Source of the DNA: Isoetes taiwanensis
Taxonomy: Eukaryota > Streptophyta > Lycopodiopsida > Isoetales > Isoetaceae
DNA length: 64,000 nucleotides
NCBI GenBank assembly: GCA_021234155.1
Contig: JAJEKV010000041.1
Span: 302,835-366,834 of the forward strand
Direction of reading: 5' to 3'
Shown: positions 25,379-37,795 of the stretch, piece by piece
Numbering within the stretch: position 1 is the first letter of the stretch
Layout: each line of letters begins with the position of its first letter
Notes under the pieces: model-generated
Told to the model about the DNA's origin: nothing
Databases searched by the model: none
What the model saw: the letters and a program-made list of their open reading frames with translations, nothing else
Program-made: the position numbers and the translations under genes

Positions 25379-26091
25379 ATGGTCGGTTCTCCTGCCAATG
25401 TTAACGTTGAGGATGAAGAGCTCAAGGAAAAACTTTTTGAGTTAGAGCATGATAATTCGCTCATGAGAGAAAAACTTGCACCGCCGAGGCTCAGATTATG
25501 GAGCTGCAAAGAACTAGATTCTCTGCTAGCGCCAGTGGGCGCAGCTTGCAAAGAAGTCGCAGGCGCCCACGTAGTGGCATCAAAACGGGTGCCAATGTCA
25601 AAATTGAATTCAAAAAGTATTCCACTGCTACTAGTGATGCGGATGAACTTTTCGCATGGCTCCGGGATTTGAATTCATATTTTGCTAAGACTATGGATGA
25701 CGAAGACACTCGGTTATATTTTGCTGAGCGTCATCTAGATGGGGTTGCAAAGGACTGGTGGCTGGATATCCAGAAGAACCAGCCAGTCGATCAACCTATT
25801 GTTACCTTTGCGGGATTTGAAAAGCAAATCAAAAATCGTTTTTTGGGTCATAATTGGGAGCGAGATCTTATCACTGAATGGAATAAGTTGACCCAACAAA
25901 ATATGGAAACTGTTCGAGGCTTTGCCGCACGCGTTTTAAAGAAAGGACTTCAGCTTAGTAAAAATCAAGCTCCTTATCGGAGAATGCATGGCCAACAAGT
26001 TGAGATTAGGTGCCAGCTTGATGAGTTACTTCAAGCTGGATTGATCCGCCATAGTTCTTCACCTTTTGGTGCTCCCCGCCTTGTTGGTTAA
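25379..26091 (+). pseudogene. Chromovirus gag fragment fused to RT start
   Basis: A short N-terminal frame opens with MVGSPANVNVEDEELKEKL, an acidic, likely coiled-coil region. A one-base shift near 25485 leads into the frame 25498-26091. That frame carries retrotransposon gag capsid features (FAWLRDLNSYF, RLYFAERHLDGVAKDWW, NRFLGHNWERDLITEWNKL, FAARV). At about 25960 gag stops abruptly and the reading continues as the start of reverse transcriptase (APYRR, QLDELLQAGLIRHSSSPFGAP). The CCHC knuckle and protease are lost in this junction. No normal element has this arrangement, so it is an internal deletion that happens to keep the frame open. Confidence 0.85.
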
Positions 26092-27069
26092 GAAAAAGAT
26101 AATTCCCCGGCGCATGTGTATCGATTATCGCACTTTGAATAAGATAACCATAAAGAATCCGGTTTCCTATACCAAGGGCGGATGATTTGTTTGATCAACT
26201 CCAAGGTGCCACGCTTTTTTTCAGCCTTGATCTTAAGTCGGTATTGGCAACTTAAGGTTATACCAAGATGTTCATAAGACCTGCGTTTAGGACAACCTTT
26301 GGACATTATGAGTTTTTGGTGATGCCATTTGGACTTACAAATGCGCCCGACTTCTTTTACGAGGCTAATGGGGCTAATATTTGAAGGTGTGCATGGCGTT
26401 TATGTTGTCGTGTTCTTTGATGACATATTAGTTTTTAGTAAGTCCCGTGAAGACCATTACTTGCATTTATGGGAGGTTTTCCGTTTGTTAAGGGAGGAGT
26501 CTATTACTCTTAATCCTAAGAAAAGTATCTTTTTCCAATCGGAAATTGAATATTTGGGTCATATTGTTTGTTTACCGAGGGTCTTAAAGTTGATCCCAAA
26601 GAAGGTACAAGCAATTGTGGATTGGCCAAGACCTATTTTAGTTGCTTTGATTATGCGTTCCTTTTTGGGCTTATGCAGTTATTATAGGAAGTTTTTACAG
26701 AATTTTGCTCGTTTAGCTTCAGATTTATATTTGTTGCTACGAAAAGATGTTCCTTTTCAATGGAATCATAATCATCAGTTTGCTTTCCAAGTTTTAAAGG
26801 ATGCCATGGTTAATCCTTCTGTTCTGCGTTTGCCAAAGTTTGGTCTACCTTTCTTGTTGTGTGTTGATGCAAGTGGTCTGGCTTTGGGCACAGTTTTGAT
26901 GCAGGATGGTCATCCTCTTGCTTATGAAAGTCGGAAGTTTTCTGACACGGAAAGTAGATATAGTGTTTATGATAAGGAGTTTCTGGCTGTCATTCATGCT
27001 TTGAAAGTGTGGCGACACTATCTTTTAGGCACATTGTTTCACAGAAAACATTATCGGAAAGGCAGTTGA
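26092..27069 (+). pseudogene. Chromovirus reverse transcriptase and RNase H
   Basis: Between 26092 and 26328 conserved RT phrases (CIDYRTLNKITIKNP, then a FSLDL-like stretch) occur in different frames, showing frameshifts. The open frame 26329-27069 holds the RT active site FFDDILVFSK near 26410, in which the usual Y/F-x-DD box is intact. It continues with the thumb (NPKKSIFFQSEIEYLGH) and with RNase H (CVDASGLALGTVLMQ, then SVYDKEFLAVIHALK). A frameshift near 27030 moves the end of RNase H into the next frame. Several N-terminal RT motifs are disrupted, so the product would be inactive. Confidence 0.9.
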
Positions 27070-28118
27070 AATGGGTTGCTTTTATGCAGCAATATGATTT
27101 CTCAGTGGATTATCGTCCTGGTAAAGAGAATGTTGTAGCTGATGCTTTAAGTAGGCGTTATGCAGTTTGTTCTCTTTCTATAGCACAATCCAACCATTTG
27201 GAGGAAATGATGTCGTTGTATGCCACGGACCATGATTATAAGGATATTTGGTTGTTGGCTCAAAGTGGCAATGCATATGGGTATAAGATTGTTAATGGGT
27301 TCTTATATAAAGGTCCAAAGCTATGCATTGTTCGAGACTTTCGGTCACTTATTCTTAGAGAGGTCCGTGATGCACCTACTGCGGGTCATCGGGCCGTGGG
27401 GGCGACTTTGGCAAAGCTTGAACCATACTTTATTTGGCCTGGATTGCAGAGAGATGTTTTGGTTCATATTCGTCATTGTGTTACTTGTCAATGGATAAAG
27501 AAAGCGAACAAGAAACCTCATGGTGTTCCTTTATCCTTGCCTATTTCGGAGGCAAAGTGGGAGCAGATCACAATGGATTTTATTGTTGCTCTTCCTGCAA
27601 GTTCTCGCAAGAACACTGTTATTTGGACAATTGTTGATTGTTTAACTAAGCACATTCATTTTATTCCTTGTTCAGATAAATTGACGGCTTATAGTGCGGC
27701 TACGCTCTTTATCAAAGAGATATTTAGGCTACATGGGTTGCCAAAGATTATTGTATCCGATCGTGATACAAAGTTTACCAGTAAATTCTGGAAGGCATTG
27801 TTTATGCAATTGGGAACAGAGTTAACTGCTTTTCATCCAGAAACTGATGGACAATCCGAGGTGGTGAATAAAGTTATTTGTGCCATCATAAGGGGGTTTG
27901 TCAATGAGCATCAAGGTCATTGGGAAGAGTATTTGCCTATTGCTGAATTTGTGTATAATAATACCTATCAGTCTACCATAAAGATGACCCCTTTTCAGGC
28001 GGTCTATGGTCAGCCTGTACGGGAGCCACTCTTTCGAGTGTGTGAGGATGTTCCAGCTGCTGATGATGTGGTTATTGAGCATAAGGATCTCATAGACTTG
28101 CTACAAGCTCGTATTTGA
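27060..28118 (+). pseudogene. Chromovirus RNase H end and integrase
   Basis: Opens with the RNase H C-terminus (VDYRPGKENVVADALSRR). The integrase HHCC zinc finger region follows (histidine side near 27385, HCVTC near 27475). The core has aspartates in MDFIVALP and SDRDTKF and the glutamate in DGQSEVVN, which together form the D,D(35)E triad. A single in-frame TGA at 28116-28118 separates this frame from the GPF/chromodomain frame that follows in the same phase. Except for that stop, this is the best preserved part of the element. Confidence 0.92.
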
Positions 28119-28703
28119 GATGCTCAAGCATCCTTTGCAAATAAATCATCTAAGTTGCGACAACCAATGGTTTTTAAGGAAGGAGATTGGGTATGGATGA
28201 GGATCCATAAAGGCCACTTTAAGAAAGATGCGCGCAAGAAGGATCTTAAGTTGGCATCCCGTTTCCATGGACCATTTCAAGTTATTAAAGTGGTCAATGA
28301 GAATGCATATCAATTAAGATTGCCTCAAGGTTGGAAAATGCATAATGTAGTGAATGTGTCATTCCTAAAGGCTTATCATGGTAAGGAGTTACCTCAACTT
28401 GGGAGGTTAACTGAGCCAGAATTGATTGATGATTCCGAAGTTCTAGAGCCGGAAACAATTTTGGCGGATAAATCCACTAGTGGTTCAAGACAATATTTTG
28501 TTAAGTTCGCTCACAAACCTTTGGAGGACGCTTCATGGGTGCGTGGCAATGTTTTAGAAGCTTATCCGGATATTCTTAAGGAATATAAAGATCGGAAAGC
28601 AAAGGAAGCCGAGAGACAAGAGGAAGTCCAAGCAAAGGCTTCTACTAGCCGGCCTAAACGAGGGCCAAGGAAGGATTATGTTTGGACGGCTAAAGGTCTT
28701 TAG
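28119..28703 (+). pseudogene. Chromovirus integrase C-terminus with GPF module and chromodomain
   Basis: In the same phase as the integrase core, after one stop codon. It contains the GPY/F module (FHGPFQVIKV, then NVVNVSFLK). A chromodomain follows at about 28455-28600 (PETILADK, QYFVKFAHKPLEDASWV), then a Lys/Arg-rich tail. The chromodomain targets integration to chromatin marks, typically heterochromatic H3K9 methylation. The first aromatic cage positions look partly degenerate by eye. Confidence 0.88.
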
Positions 28704-28721
28704 ACACCCGACTGCTGCAAT

Positions 28722-28737
28722 GTCAAGAGGGGGGGAA
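28722..28737 (+). other. Polypurine tract
   Basis: CAAGAGGGGGGGAA immediately upstream of the 3' LTR start at 28738. This is the expected position of the plus-strand primer. Confidence 0.8.
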
Positions 28738-28922
28738 TGCTATATGCCAAAGACGTGGATGGCTTCTTTGGGCTTTAAAAGGGGGCCTATGGTCCAAAGA
28801 AGGACCAAAGGGGGCGTGCACGCTATATAGTAGCTCGGGGGAGAGCTCTGGGGCAGCTGTGTCTTAGCTGAGGGCTCGTGGTTGGGTGGTGAGATAGCGT
28901 GCCACGTCAAGAGTCCATTTTA
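28738..28922 (+). repeat. 3' LTR (185 bp) and right TSD
   Basis: Matches the 5' LTR except for two substitutions and the missing 24-bp unit. It is followed at 28923-28927 by the CCTTA target duplication. Confidence 0.9.
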
Positions 28923-28927
28923 CCTTA

Positions 28928-31900
28928 CCATAGAGAAAGGGTTTTCAGTTTCATTTGCAAGCAAAAAATGTTCTTTTTCCAACTCTTAACCTGAAAGAAC
29001 AGTTTTAGAAATGGAACAAATGTAGATTCTTTGACAATCTTAAACTCTGAAAATGGACACCATTGAAATGGGGCAAGGAAGCAAGCAATGTACCTCTATC
29101 AGAAGCAATCAGGCAAACTTCGCCTAAACCTCTTATGCTTGCTCAAAAGAGAAAAGCATGTAGTCTACCGTGTAAGTTCTGCAAGAAACAAATGCTCCCT
29201 AAATCCATCTTTCTGTAGCTAAGTTTAAGGTGGAAAATAAGCAGGAAGCCCTAGACGCTAACCTCATATCTATGTGCCCGTTAGCCATCTCCGGTGCTTC
29301 TTGAGAAAGTTTCTTGAGAAAGCTTCTTGAGAAGAGCCTATCAAAGCCTCAAACCGCATAGAACTTTTATCTTCAGACAAACTTGAATGAAAATGATGTG
29401 TCATAGAGCATCCGGGGCTGAAAAATGGACAATGGAGAGGAAAAGAAACCGCTCCACTATTGCTGCCCTCTCCGAAAAATGTAACGTCAGCATAAATATT
29501 AACAAAGGCATTAAAGAAGGGAGCTAGAAAGCGAAAAAACATGAAAAGGCCAGAAGGGGAAAAAACGCAAAATCCCACATGAGCGTGGAAAAGTCGGCAT
29601 GAACACCCGCCGGAAAAAGCGTTAGCTCCGGCCTCAAAAACATTTTAAACAAATAGATCTGACGTCCCACTTTTGGCACCCTTTCGTTTGGGGAGACACC
29701 GACGTCAACATGCCACATGGCGCAATCTAAGCCGTCCAATGGGGCAAAGGGTCAAACAAATAAATATGGGCCGTCGATCGGGGTGGAGGGACATTGGGAC
29801 AATCTCGGCCGTCGATCGGGTGGACAGACATACGCCATAGGCTTCCGTTGGGAAAAAATTTCAGCGCAAACTATTGCACATTGTAAATTCTATTTTTATG
29901 CATTAAGAGCAAGATGTCACATCATACATTGTAGATTTGAAACATTCGCAACCCTAGAATGAAGCACATGTGCGTTAAGTCCATTTGTCAGTGATATGTG
30001 TGTAATTCTTAGTTGGCAGTATGCAAAAAAAACAAGGTGCTGTGCATGGAGGGTTGCCCTTCATGGCCGGAGGGTGAAATGGCTTAAATCATAGTTCACA
30101 GTCATGTTTTGACAATCAATTCAAATTGCTACTTCACGGCAATTACTTGATACTTGATAACATACGAAACAACGTATGAAGAATCCAAATAGAGAAATAA
30201 TAAACGGGGGGGTGCAAAAGAACGTAGGAACTGTGAATTGTTTTGCATGCCAATTTTGTTCAGGGTACTCGATATTAAAATTGCTAAGAATTTAATAGCA
30301 TGAAATACATGGAAGTTGCAAGCAAAGTAAAGCTGCTTAGAAATGTGAAGGCATGTCCTTTGTTGCTCAATAGTTATGGGTCGTGTTTTGAGCCTAGGCC
30401 CTGTCGAAGACAATGATTTGGAGTCCGTGGTTGAGCTCAAACATGCATTTACCCCGGCTCTTCAGTACGCTTTGGCGCAATGATCGAGGATCTATCTTCA
30501 TTGTAGCTAATGCGCCTCCTAATGGGTAACCGAGAAATTTGTCAAGCAATGCTCCTACCATTGTGACATGTAGCGTCTTGGACAGGGTTGCCCTTAAGGC
30601 CAAATTTGTCTAAGCATAATTTAGAAGGTCGGGCGAATAATAGAGTTGCAAGATTAGCTATGCTGGCGAATGTTTTCTAGACGTGAATGCTTTTTATAGA
30701 AATCTTGGCGAATCATGGCCAATATTATTTTGCCAAGATTTAAGTGTCTTTATTTTCCAATATTTAGTTAACTCTTCCTTCATGTTGCATGATGCAATAC
30801 CACAACAACCTTTGCGCGGCTTATCCTTGTAGATAAAACAAATCTATTAAAAGTCGTAAAAAAATGCTCTCCAAGCATCCTTAAAAGTATTTGACACTAT
30901 CTTGTTGCAATGGATATAGAGAATAGATTAGGTTATGAAGAAAGCACGCTAGGCTTCTTTAAGAAATCTTCGAGAGGAGGGTAGAGGATACGAATCCATA
31001 GTTGTTGTGGATGTGGCCGCAAGTTATATTCAATCTAATTGTTCATCCGGGACCTATTATATCCAAAAATGTTTGCTTAGTGGAAATCTATATCAAAGAA
31101 GGTGACAAGCAAGGACAATTTTGATTTAGTTTTAGGAGCAGAAGATATGCCTTGGTATTGTCTAGAACAATCTCGTGTTCACGGGACTGCTTAGTGGAAA
31201 TCTATATCAAAGACGCAAGCGTTTTGATTTAGTTTTAGGAGCGTAAGATATGAGTGTTTCCACGTCGTTAAGTGAGTGCCATCATCCATCATCTGGAAAC
31301 CAGAAACAAGCTTGACACTGCATCCTCTACAATCTTGAATGCCATTGTAGCCTTTGCAATTGTTAAACTAGTCTGGACACGGAACGTTCTGGTCTTCAGG
31401 GTCTTGAATAAGACAATGGATTTACGCCCTAAAGGAAACAAGCATTTGAGCTTGCCAAACATGTGTGCCATGGCCTAGATAGACATAAAGAGGGATTTAG
31501 CCATAAACCCTTGCAAGAACCCGATAGAGCTAACTATAAACTTGATGGATTCTCACCAATAGATTTCGTCGTGCCAATAAATCCTTGCAAGAACCCAATA
31601 TAGCATTTGCAAATACCATATAGCACAACCGTTGATTTGCTATGTGTGGTACAATTCCTGTTGTTGCATGTTGAAGACAAGCAAGGACATTTCTGTAAAC
31701 ATGGTAAGCTATTTTATGGAATTCACACTCCCCATTTACTCTAAAGCACATCAACACTTCCCATTCCGACATACATCCCAAGTGAATTCAAAGAATCTCT
31801 TCTACAAGTTCCTTTAAACAAAAGCTCCCATGGCTAACCGTTTGCTACCTGTTTGTCAGACACCTCCAAGTGTGCCCATGCTGCAACTAAGAGATGTTGG

Positions 31901-33601
31901 TTTTATTAAATTCAAAACAGAAATTTCAGAAGAGATGGCATGCTTGCCATCTCTATCATCAAAGTTTTTCTGCCTACCCAACCACTTCTAACCATTTTTG
32001 CAATCTTCAAAAGTGCGCAATAAAATTACAATAAAATTAAAATGTAATAAGAGCTGTGGAGGCCTATTGTAAAACAAAATTTATAAAGACCTCGGTTCAA
32101 AAAGGCTTTACATTTGATAGATTCGTATCAAGCTAATATTTACAACACTGAAGCAATAGCCTAGGGGCAGTAATTTATTCTTACTATACTATTCCTAGCC
32201 ACTCAGAAGTATTACTCATTTATATGACTTCTGCTTGTCCCAATTAAGTGCATTGCTCAACAGCCTTGAAGAATGAAGTAGAAACAAGTCTAATATATCC
32301 ATAAGCAAAACAACCTTATTGGCACTTGATATGAAGGACTAGTGCTTTACTGACTACAATGCGTTTCTACACTCCTTACATCATAGAGTCCCTAAATATC
32401 AAGGGCATTATAAATATACAGATATATGGCCCAATCACCATGTTTGATAGGTGCAATCGTGGTACATCGTGCATCTTTTCCACATGACAATCAATAGTCA
32501 GTCAAACTTTATCAAGCGATGCAGAAAATTGTTGTCAGATCCAGTCTATGAATGCAGTTTCAATTCCCAGTACCTTCAAATCCTATTGTTTAAATTCGGT
32601 TTTTCCGAGGTCCCGAAAAGTTTTTGGATTTTTTACTTGGTTTATTTTTCTAAGGTTTTGGGCTTTTCTGGTGCCAGAATAAATTTCCGGTATTCCCAAA
32701 ATCGGGAGAAATTATTTCGTATGATTTTGTTTTTTTTTTTCAGTTCTCCTTATCCGATTGCAACTGGAACCACGCCACGATTGCTGGGCTCAAGATTTTT
32801 CGGCATGCAGGATCAACAAACTTTTGTCTGATATTTATCCTCTCTCAGGTTTCGTCCGGACCATTTTAGATCAATTGCAAATCTAGAGGTGCCGATTCTG
32901 AAACCCTAACGCAACATCTTTGTGTTCTGTGTCTCTGAACAGGGTTCATGCTTGGCAACTGACGCTTATATAAGTTTTGTATTCCGGCTTGCAAATGCTT
33001 CTTCATAAGGTTACAAAGATTGATCTTCGGGCTGATTGGTTAGACAAGGTTTAAGATTAACCTGGTTTTACTTTCTGTTTTGCAGATCATTACAAGCTGC
33101 TTCCATTTTTGAAGCTTGGCCACATCGCAAGAAATCATTTTGTTAGTTTCGTGGACTGAGTTTATTGATATATTTATGGAAGCACAACGAACCAAGAAAG
33201 GTTTGTCTGCTCCTCAGCTTCGAGTTTTATTGATGCATCTGTTGAAGATTTTGTGTCCCATGTGTTTATATTCACAGGTTAAACATGGGTCTTTATTCAG
33301 ACTTTGCTCACAAGCATGGAGGTTCGTTGTAATATAGAACTAAGCCTGTGTAGCATTTTGCATGATGTTAGATCTATGATTCACTTATGCAGTATGCATG
33401 CTTAATCCATGATGTTGTTCTCAAGATATTATCCTTTTTAAATGGAGATTAAGTTGTAAACAACTAGGTGTTTCCAGCAGCAAATATGCAGGAAAATTTA
33501 AGGAGGTGGGATAATAGGATTTTGATATAGAATAGAGTTTTCTCAGGGTATTTTCTCTTGATGCTCCTATTTTGCTACTCTTGCGATTTTTAAGAATAGT
33601 G
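28928..33601. other. Intergenic, no gene recognised
   Basis: Two direct copies of GGCCGTCGATCGG lie near 29767 and 29808 in a GC-richer patch, possibly a transposon edge. Frames of 60-126 aa (for example 32451-32831) show no family signature. From about 32,850 on, T-rich tracts and AG acceptor-like sites resemble gene-derived intronic DNA leading into the chorismate-mutase fragment. Confidence 0.35.
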
Positions 33602-33671
33602 GGAGTTGAACAACGAAGTAGGCATAAATCATTTGTTTTTCAGTTCCCAGCCCAAAGTTCAGGTCATAAGA

Positions 33672-34115
33672 ATGTCAGCTTGGGCGCCCATTCTTAGCAG
33701 AGCGCGACCTCTGCATGCTCTTGGTGGAAATGTTGTTCCTGCGTTAGTTCATTATTCTTCTTCTTCTTGCTCTTCTTATGTTGTTGTCTTATTAGTCCGT
33801 ATGCTGGTAGAGCTCTTCTGTTCTTTTTAGTCCCATCAGCTGAATAGTTTGTGGCAATCTTATAAATACGATTTATGCTGATCTGCTTGGTGAAATTGCA
33901 GCGCCACATCAGATGTTTCAGTAGATCTCTGTGAGAATTTGACATTGGAAAATATTCGGCACTCGCTCATAAGACAAGAGGACATTATTATTTATGCGCT
34001 CATAGAGCGTGCTCAGTATAATATGTACCCATGATTCAACATATTCAGCATTCCAAATTTTAGAGGCTCACTGGTTGAGTATATTTTGAAGGAGACAGAA
34101 TCTCTTCATGCAAAG
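33672..34115 (+). pseudogene. Chorismate mutase fragment
   Basis: An exon at 33902-34115, with CAG acceptor and GTAATG donor, reads LTLENIRHSLIRQED, then ALIERAQYN, and after a break IPNFRGSLVEYILKETESL. These are the conserved N-terminal helices of plant chorismate mutase, the shikimate-pathway enzyme converting chorismate to prephenate. The arginine of RQED is present. A TGA lies between the two halves near 34030; one extra base and one missing base around it would explain the break. An upstream ATG frame at 33672 (MSAWAPILSRARPL) could be the plastid-targeting exon. The rest of the enzyme is not found downstream, so this is a fragment. Confidence 0.75.
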
Positions 34116-35090
34116 GTAATGGATAACCTCTTTTATAGATAATGTTAGGATAGATGTTATTTGATAGGATGTTGAAATCTGACTAAGATAATCCTTATGA
34201 TATAGATATTGCTTATTTTTTCTTCTAAGTTTCTGAATGCCTAATCCAGATTTGTATCTAGATCCTCCACAGCTTGCACGTAATTCCTTGCATCTGTTAA
34301 TTAGAATTGTGTTTGTGTAGAAGCTCTATTCTGTTATGTAGAAGGATAACATCAACTTTGGCCTTATCCCATGTTACAGGTCCCAAGTTGCTGATGGTCA
34401 TGGTCCAGCTAAATTTGTTGATGGAGGAAATGTCAAGGACAGATCATGGACATTCAATCGGTACAGATATTTGAGCATAGAAACTATTTGATTTTACAAG
34501 ATTATTGGAGACTATGCAAAATTATTAATGTCTAGATGTGGTTTACTACATCCATCAGCATCAACTCTATGCATTTCTATTATCCATTTTAATTTGTGGG
34601 ACTCCACATAGATGCAAGAGATCTCTTCAATTTACCAAGCTGACAAGGTGTGATGCCAAAATGCTTGGTTTGCTTGATTGAAGGTAAGTTTATTATCTGA
34701 TTATAGATCTATTGTGTTTTAAATCTTTGACTACTTGCTTTTAAAATTCCACTTCAGATAGCATCATTCTTGCAACATGAGTCTTGATGCTAGCACATAT
34801 AAGCCTAAGCCTTTTATCTGCAAAAAAATCTTTTATCTGCGAAATCACTCACCTCTAGATTTTTACTTTGTGCTCTTAAATGCAGAAGTTGAATAGCACG
34901 TGGATAGCATTGCTGCGCACTGCCGAGTTCTACGGACGGATTTTGATGCAAATTGGCGTGACTGGTCCATTTGGAACAGCAACATTTTGTCCGGAGAAGG
35001 GATTGAGAGGATTGTGTATGCTGTATATCAACCATTTGGCATGTATTTTTCTTAGTTTCAACATTTTCATTTTATTTAGCATAATCTGAC
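34116..35090 (+). other. Exon-like stretches of unknown origin
   Basis: After the chorismate mutase exon the sequence does not continue that gene. Instead it has exon-like open pieces: 34381-34462 (containing VADGHGPAKFVDGGNVKDRS, between CAG and GTACAG) and 34880-35030 (containing HCRVLRTDFDANWRDWS in a frame with an early stop). I do not recognise the donor genes. Confidence 0.3.
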
Positions 35091-37795
35091 ACTACTTGCA
35101 GTGGCACTACTATTCACATAGCTGTAAGGCCAAAAATTCAATCAGCTTAGGTGGATCACTCCAACCAATTTAAAATTTGAGCTGTGATACCTGGATGAGC
35201 TACATATTTTCTGATGATAGATTTATTCTTAATGTTCATGTAGGTTTTACGATACACAATAGGAAGAATGTTTATAACCCTTCTTTGAGTTTTCATATAC
35301 TATTATAAGAGTGGTCAATTGGACTCCGGAACTGTGATATTGATTCAAGCAAAAATTTGACGGAAGCAGAATTATGCAGCCGCAGCTTGAGGTATCAATT
35401 TCCAGGCCAAAAGGGCGCCCGATTTGATCAGAGCTATTTCGACCACGATATTCTCGCTACGTTCAGCCCTCTGTATTTTTTGTTGACCCCAAAAGGCTTA
35501 TATTTGCCATCCATTTAAAGCTTATGCCTCTTTACTTATATGATGATTTTCTATCGCATTCAAGTCCTTCTAGCATCTTTGCGTAATGTAAATAGGGCAA
35601 GAATCACATGGGATTTCTCCGATCCAAGAAATTTTCTTCAAATGCACAAATTTCTCTAACGTTACATCATTTTTGTTGTAATTTAAGAGGGTCGAAAAGC
35701 TGTCTAAAGGATAGTGAGGATATTGCATTGGATTTTTTGTATCAAACAACCTTGCCGTGTATTTTCATTTGATCTTTGCATAATACATGGAACTAGGAAG
35801 AAGATTCACACGGGCGGCCTTGCCTCCCATAGGCATATCGAAATGTAGAATCCATGCCCAGGAGTGATGAAGCTATATACTGAATTGCGGTGTTCCATAC
35901 CTCCATGATCATAGTGGCCATTTTGTTAGCAAAATATAGTGGTGGCAAAGACATCGGAAAGTTATTGCACAACATGTGCTCATGTGCGAGGGCATATGCG
36001 AGAGGAGCAAGCATCCCAAGGTCCAAAATATGACATGTCCTCTATGCATCTGCCTAAGAACAAGATGAAAATGGTGAAATATTCGGCGCAAGGCGGCATC
36101 TATGGCGCCGAATGCATGATGATCTTTGGTGACTTCGAGAAGGAGAGAGAATTAGAATCTTGCCGAGTGCTGCCATAGCTTCCATCTTCCCCAGCCATAC
36201 AAATGTGGCTTTCTTCCCATTCCACATGCCCTATTTGCAGGCAAGCACTAAGCTAACATATCAGAAACTAAAATAGATTTCTCTCTCCAAACAGGTTCAA
36301 CACCTCAAGAACCATTTGCATGAACAATAGTTCCACTAATATTTTCTTTTGCCAGCCATTTGCTTCCACACAAACATTCTTGGTACACTGTTTCTTTAAA
36401 TTTTTAACCTTATTTATCATGTTGTTAATGTTTGATCCATATGATGGCCACATGTATGTATATCTGAAAGCGTGTTGTCTCTTAAGGCACAGGAATATGT
36501 TTATATTTGTTGCATCATTGAATGCTTCCAACTGTGACTAACAAAACACATTGTTTAATCCTAATATTATTAGGTAACTTCCACACCACATTAAGCTCTT
36601 CCAATTGAGTGCTTTCATATTTAATTATTTGTTCCAATTGAATGCACTCATTATCTCGGTTTTATCTGCGTAGTCTTGGTTGTTTAGGCAAAACAAAGCC
36701 GAATGTCTACATTGTTTGCATGACATATGGCGTCAGACAGAGGCAAATGATTTGAACGAAAACAAATGATGTCTGGACTTAGAAAATTTAAATCCGATCT
36801 CTTTTGGACGTTAGAAAGCCGAATGTCTACGGCGTCAGACAGAGGCAAATGATTTGAACGAAAACAAATGGTGTTTGGACTTAGAAAATTTAAATCCGAT
36901 CTCTTTTGGATGTTGGTCGGAAGAATCCCATCATATCTTAACTTCATAGTGCAATATGTAGCATAATAACAGGGGGTTTTTTTTGTATTTTTGTACGGTT
37001 TTTGCTATGGTTTTTATATGATTTGATGTGCGTATTTGACAAGGTCTACTAATTAGTACATCTAGAGTGCGTGTTGTATTTTCTTCTTCTATCTCTAAAG
37101 TTTGCCTATGTTTCTAATGGTTTGGTCATATGTATATTTTTGTTATGTGTATATATTTGTGAAAATTGCATGCAAGCATCGAACCCTTGTGTTTTAGGGC
37201 AAGGCCAAAAAAATTCCAAATGCTAGGGCCAGACCTCGCTGCCGCTGTATGTCTATGGCAGAAATCGACAGGTGCTTGGTCCGGCAACTAGCATGCCGGT
37301 TCTTCTTCACAAAATGTTTTCTGATGTATTTCCTCTACAAGGCTCTGCGGGATCTCCTCTGTCCAAACATATTCCGGGTCTTTCCTCTGGCGGATGTTCT
37401 TCATGAGAGTTCCAGGGTTTTTATCCTTTTTTTAAAATGGTATGTCATTTCCTTTGCTTACATCCTCTGGTCTGTTTTGAAAATGCCATTGTCTGCAGAG
37501 TGCTATCTTCATCCCATAAGACCTCTAATTCCAAGGAGCTTCTTCAAGAGGTAGACTGGTAATTGCAACATGTATTTGAAGAAATTGAAAACCCTAAATT
37601 AGATACGGAAGATAAAGGATCTGTTTTTGCTGTTGATATGAACGACAAATCGATTTGAAAGCTCCGTAAAGGTGCATGGAATGCATTATGAAAATTGATT
37701 CTCTACTTATGATGCCTTGTTTGCATTATATGAAATGACACAATAGAAGACATCTCAATTAGAGAACACATCTCAATTATTGGTATGTATATTGC
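35091..37795. other. Mostly non-coding, short tandem duplication
   Basis: No gene identified. A tandem duplication lies at 36695-36913: both copies contain GCCGAATGTCTAC and GAACGAAAACAAATG, and the first copy has about 20 extra bp. Minus-strand frames at 35793-36091 show no known domain. Confidence 0.4.
36695..36913 (+). repeat. ~100-bp tandem duplication
   Basis: Copies 36695-36812 and 36815-36913 are nearly identical apart from a 20-bp indel after GAATGTCTAC. Confidence 0.8.

Larger units (their letters stand above)
25163..28922 (+). mobile_element. Ty3/gypsy chromovirus, defective, LTR to LTR
   Basis: 3,760 bp bounded by near-identical direct LTRs and a CCTTA target duplication. Internal order is gag fragment, RT, RNase H, integrase, chromodomain, polypurine tract, the order of Ty3/gypsy elements. 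The chromodomain puts it with the chromoviruses. It is much shorter than full-length relatives: the gag zinc knuckle, the aspartic protease and the N-terminus of RT are absent, and several frameshifts and one stop interrupt pol. It cannot move by itself. The LTRs apparently differ by two substitutions (both T in the 5' LTR against C in the 3' LTR) and one 24-bp indel, so insertion is relatively recent. Confidence 0.95.

Noticed and set aside
25379-25672. Separate plus-strand gene at the start of the retroelement
   Set aside because: It lies just behind the 5' LTR and continues into gag after a single-base shift; it is the gag N-terminus.
32186-32206. TCTTACTATACTATT as a Helitron 5' end for the 42.69-kb terminus
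   Set aside because: It resembles plant Helitron starts but is preceded by T rather than A, and no second copy is available to test the boundary.
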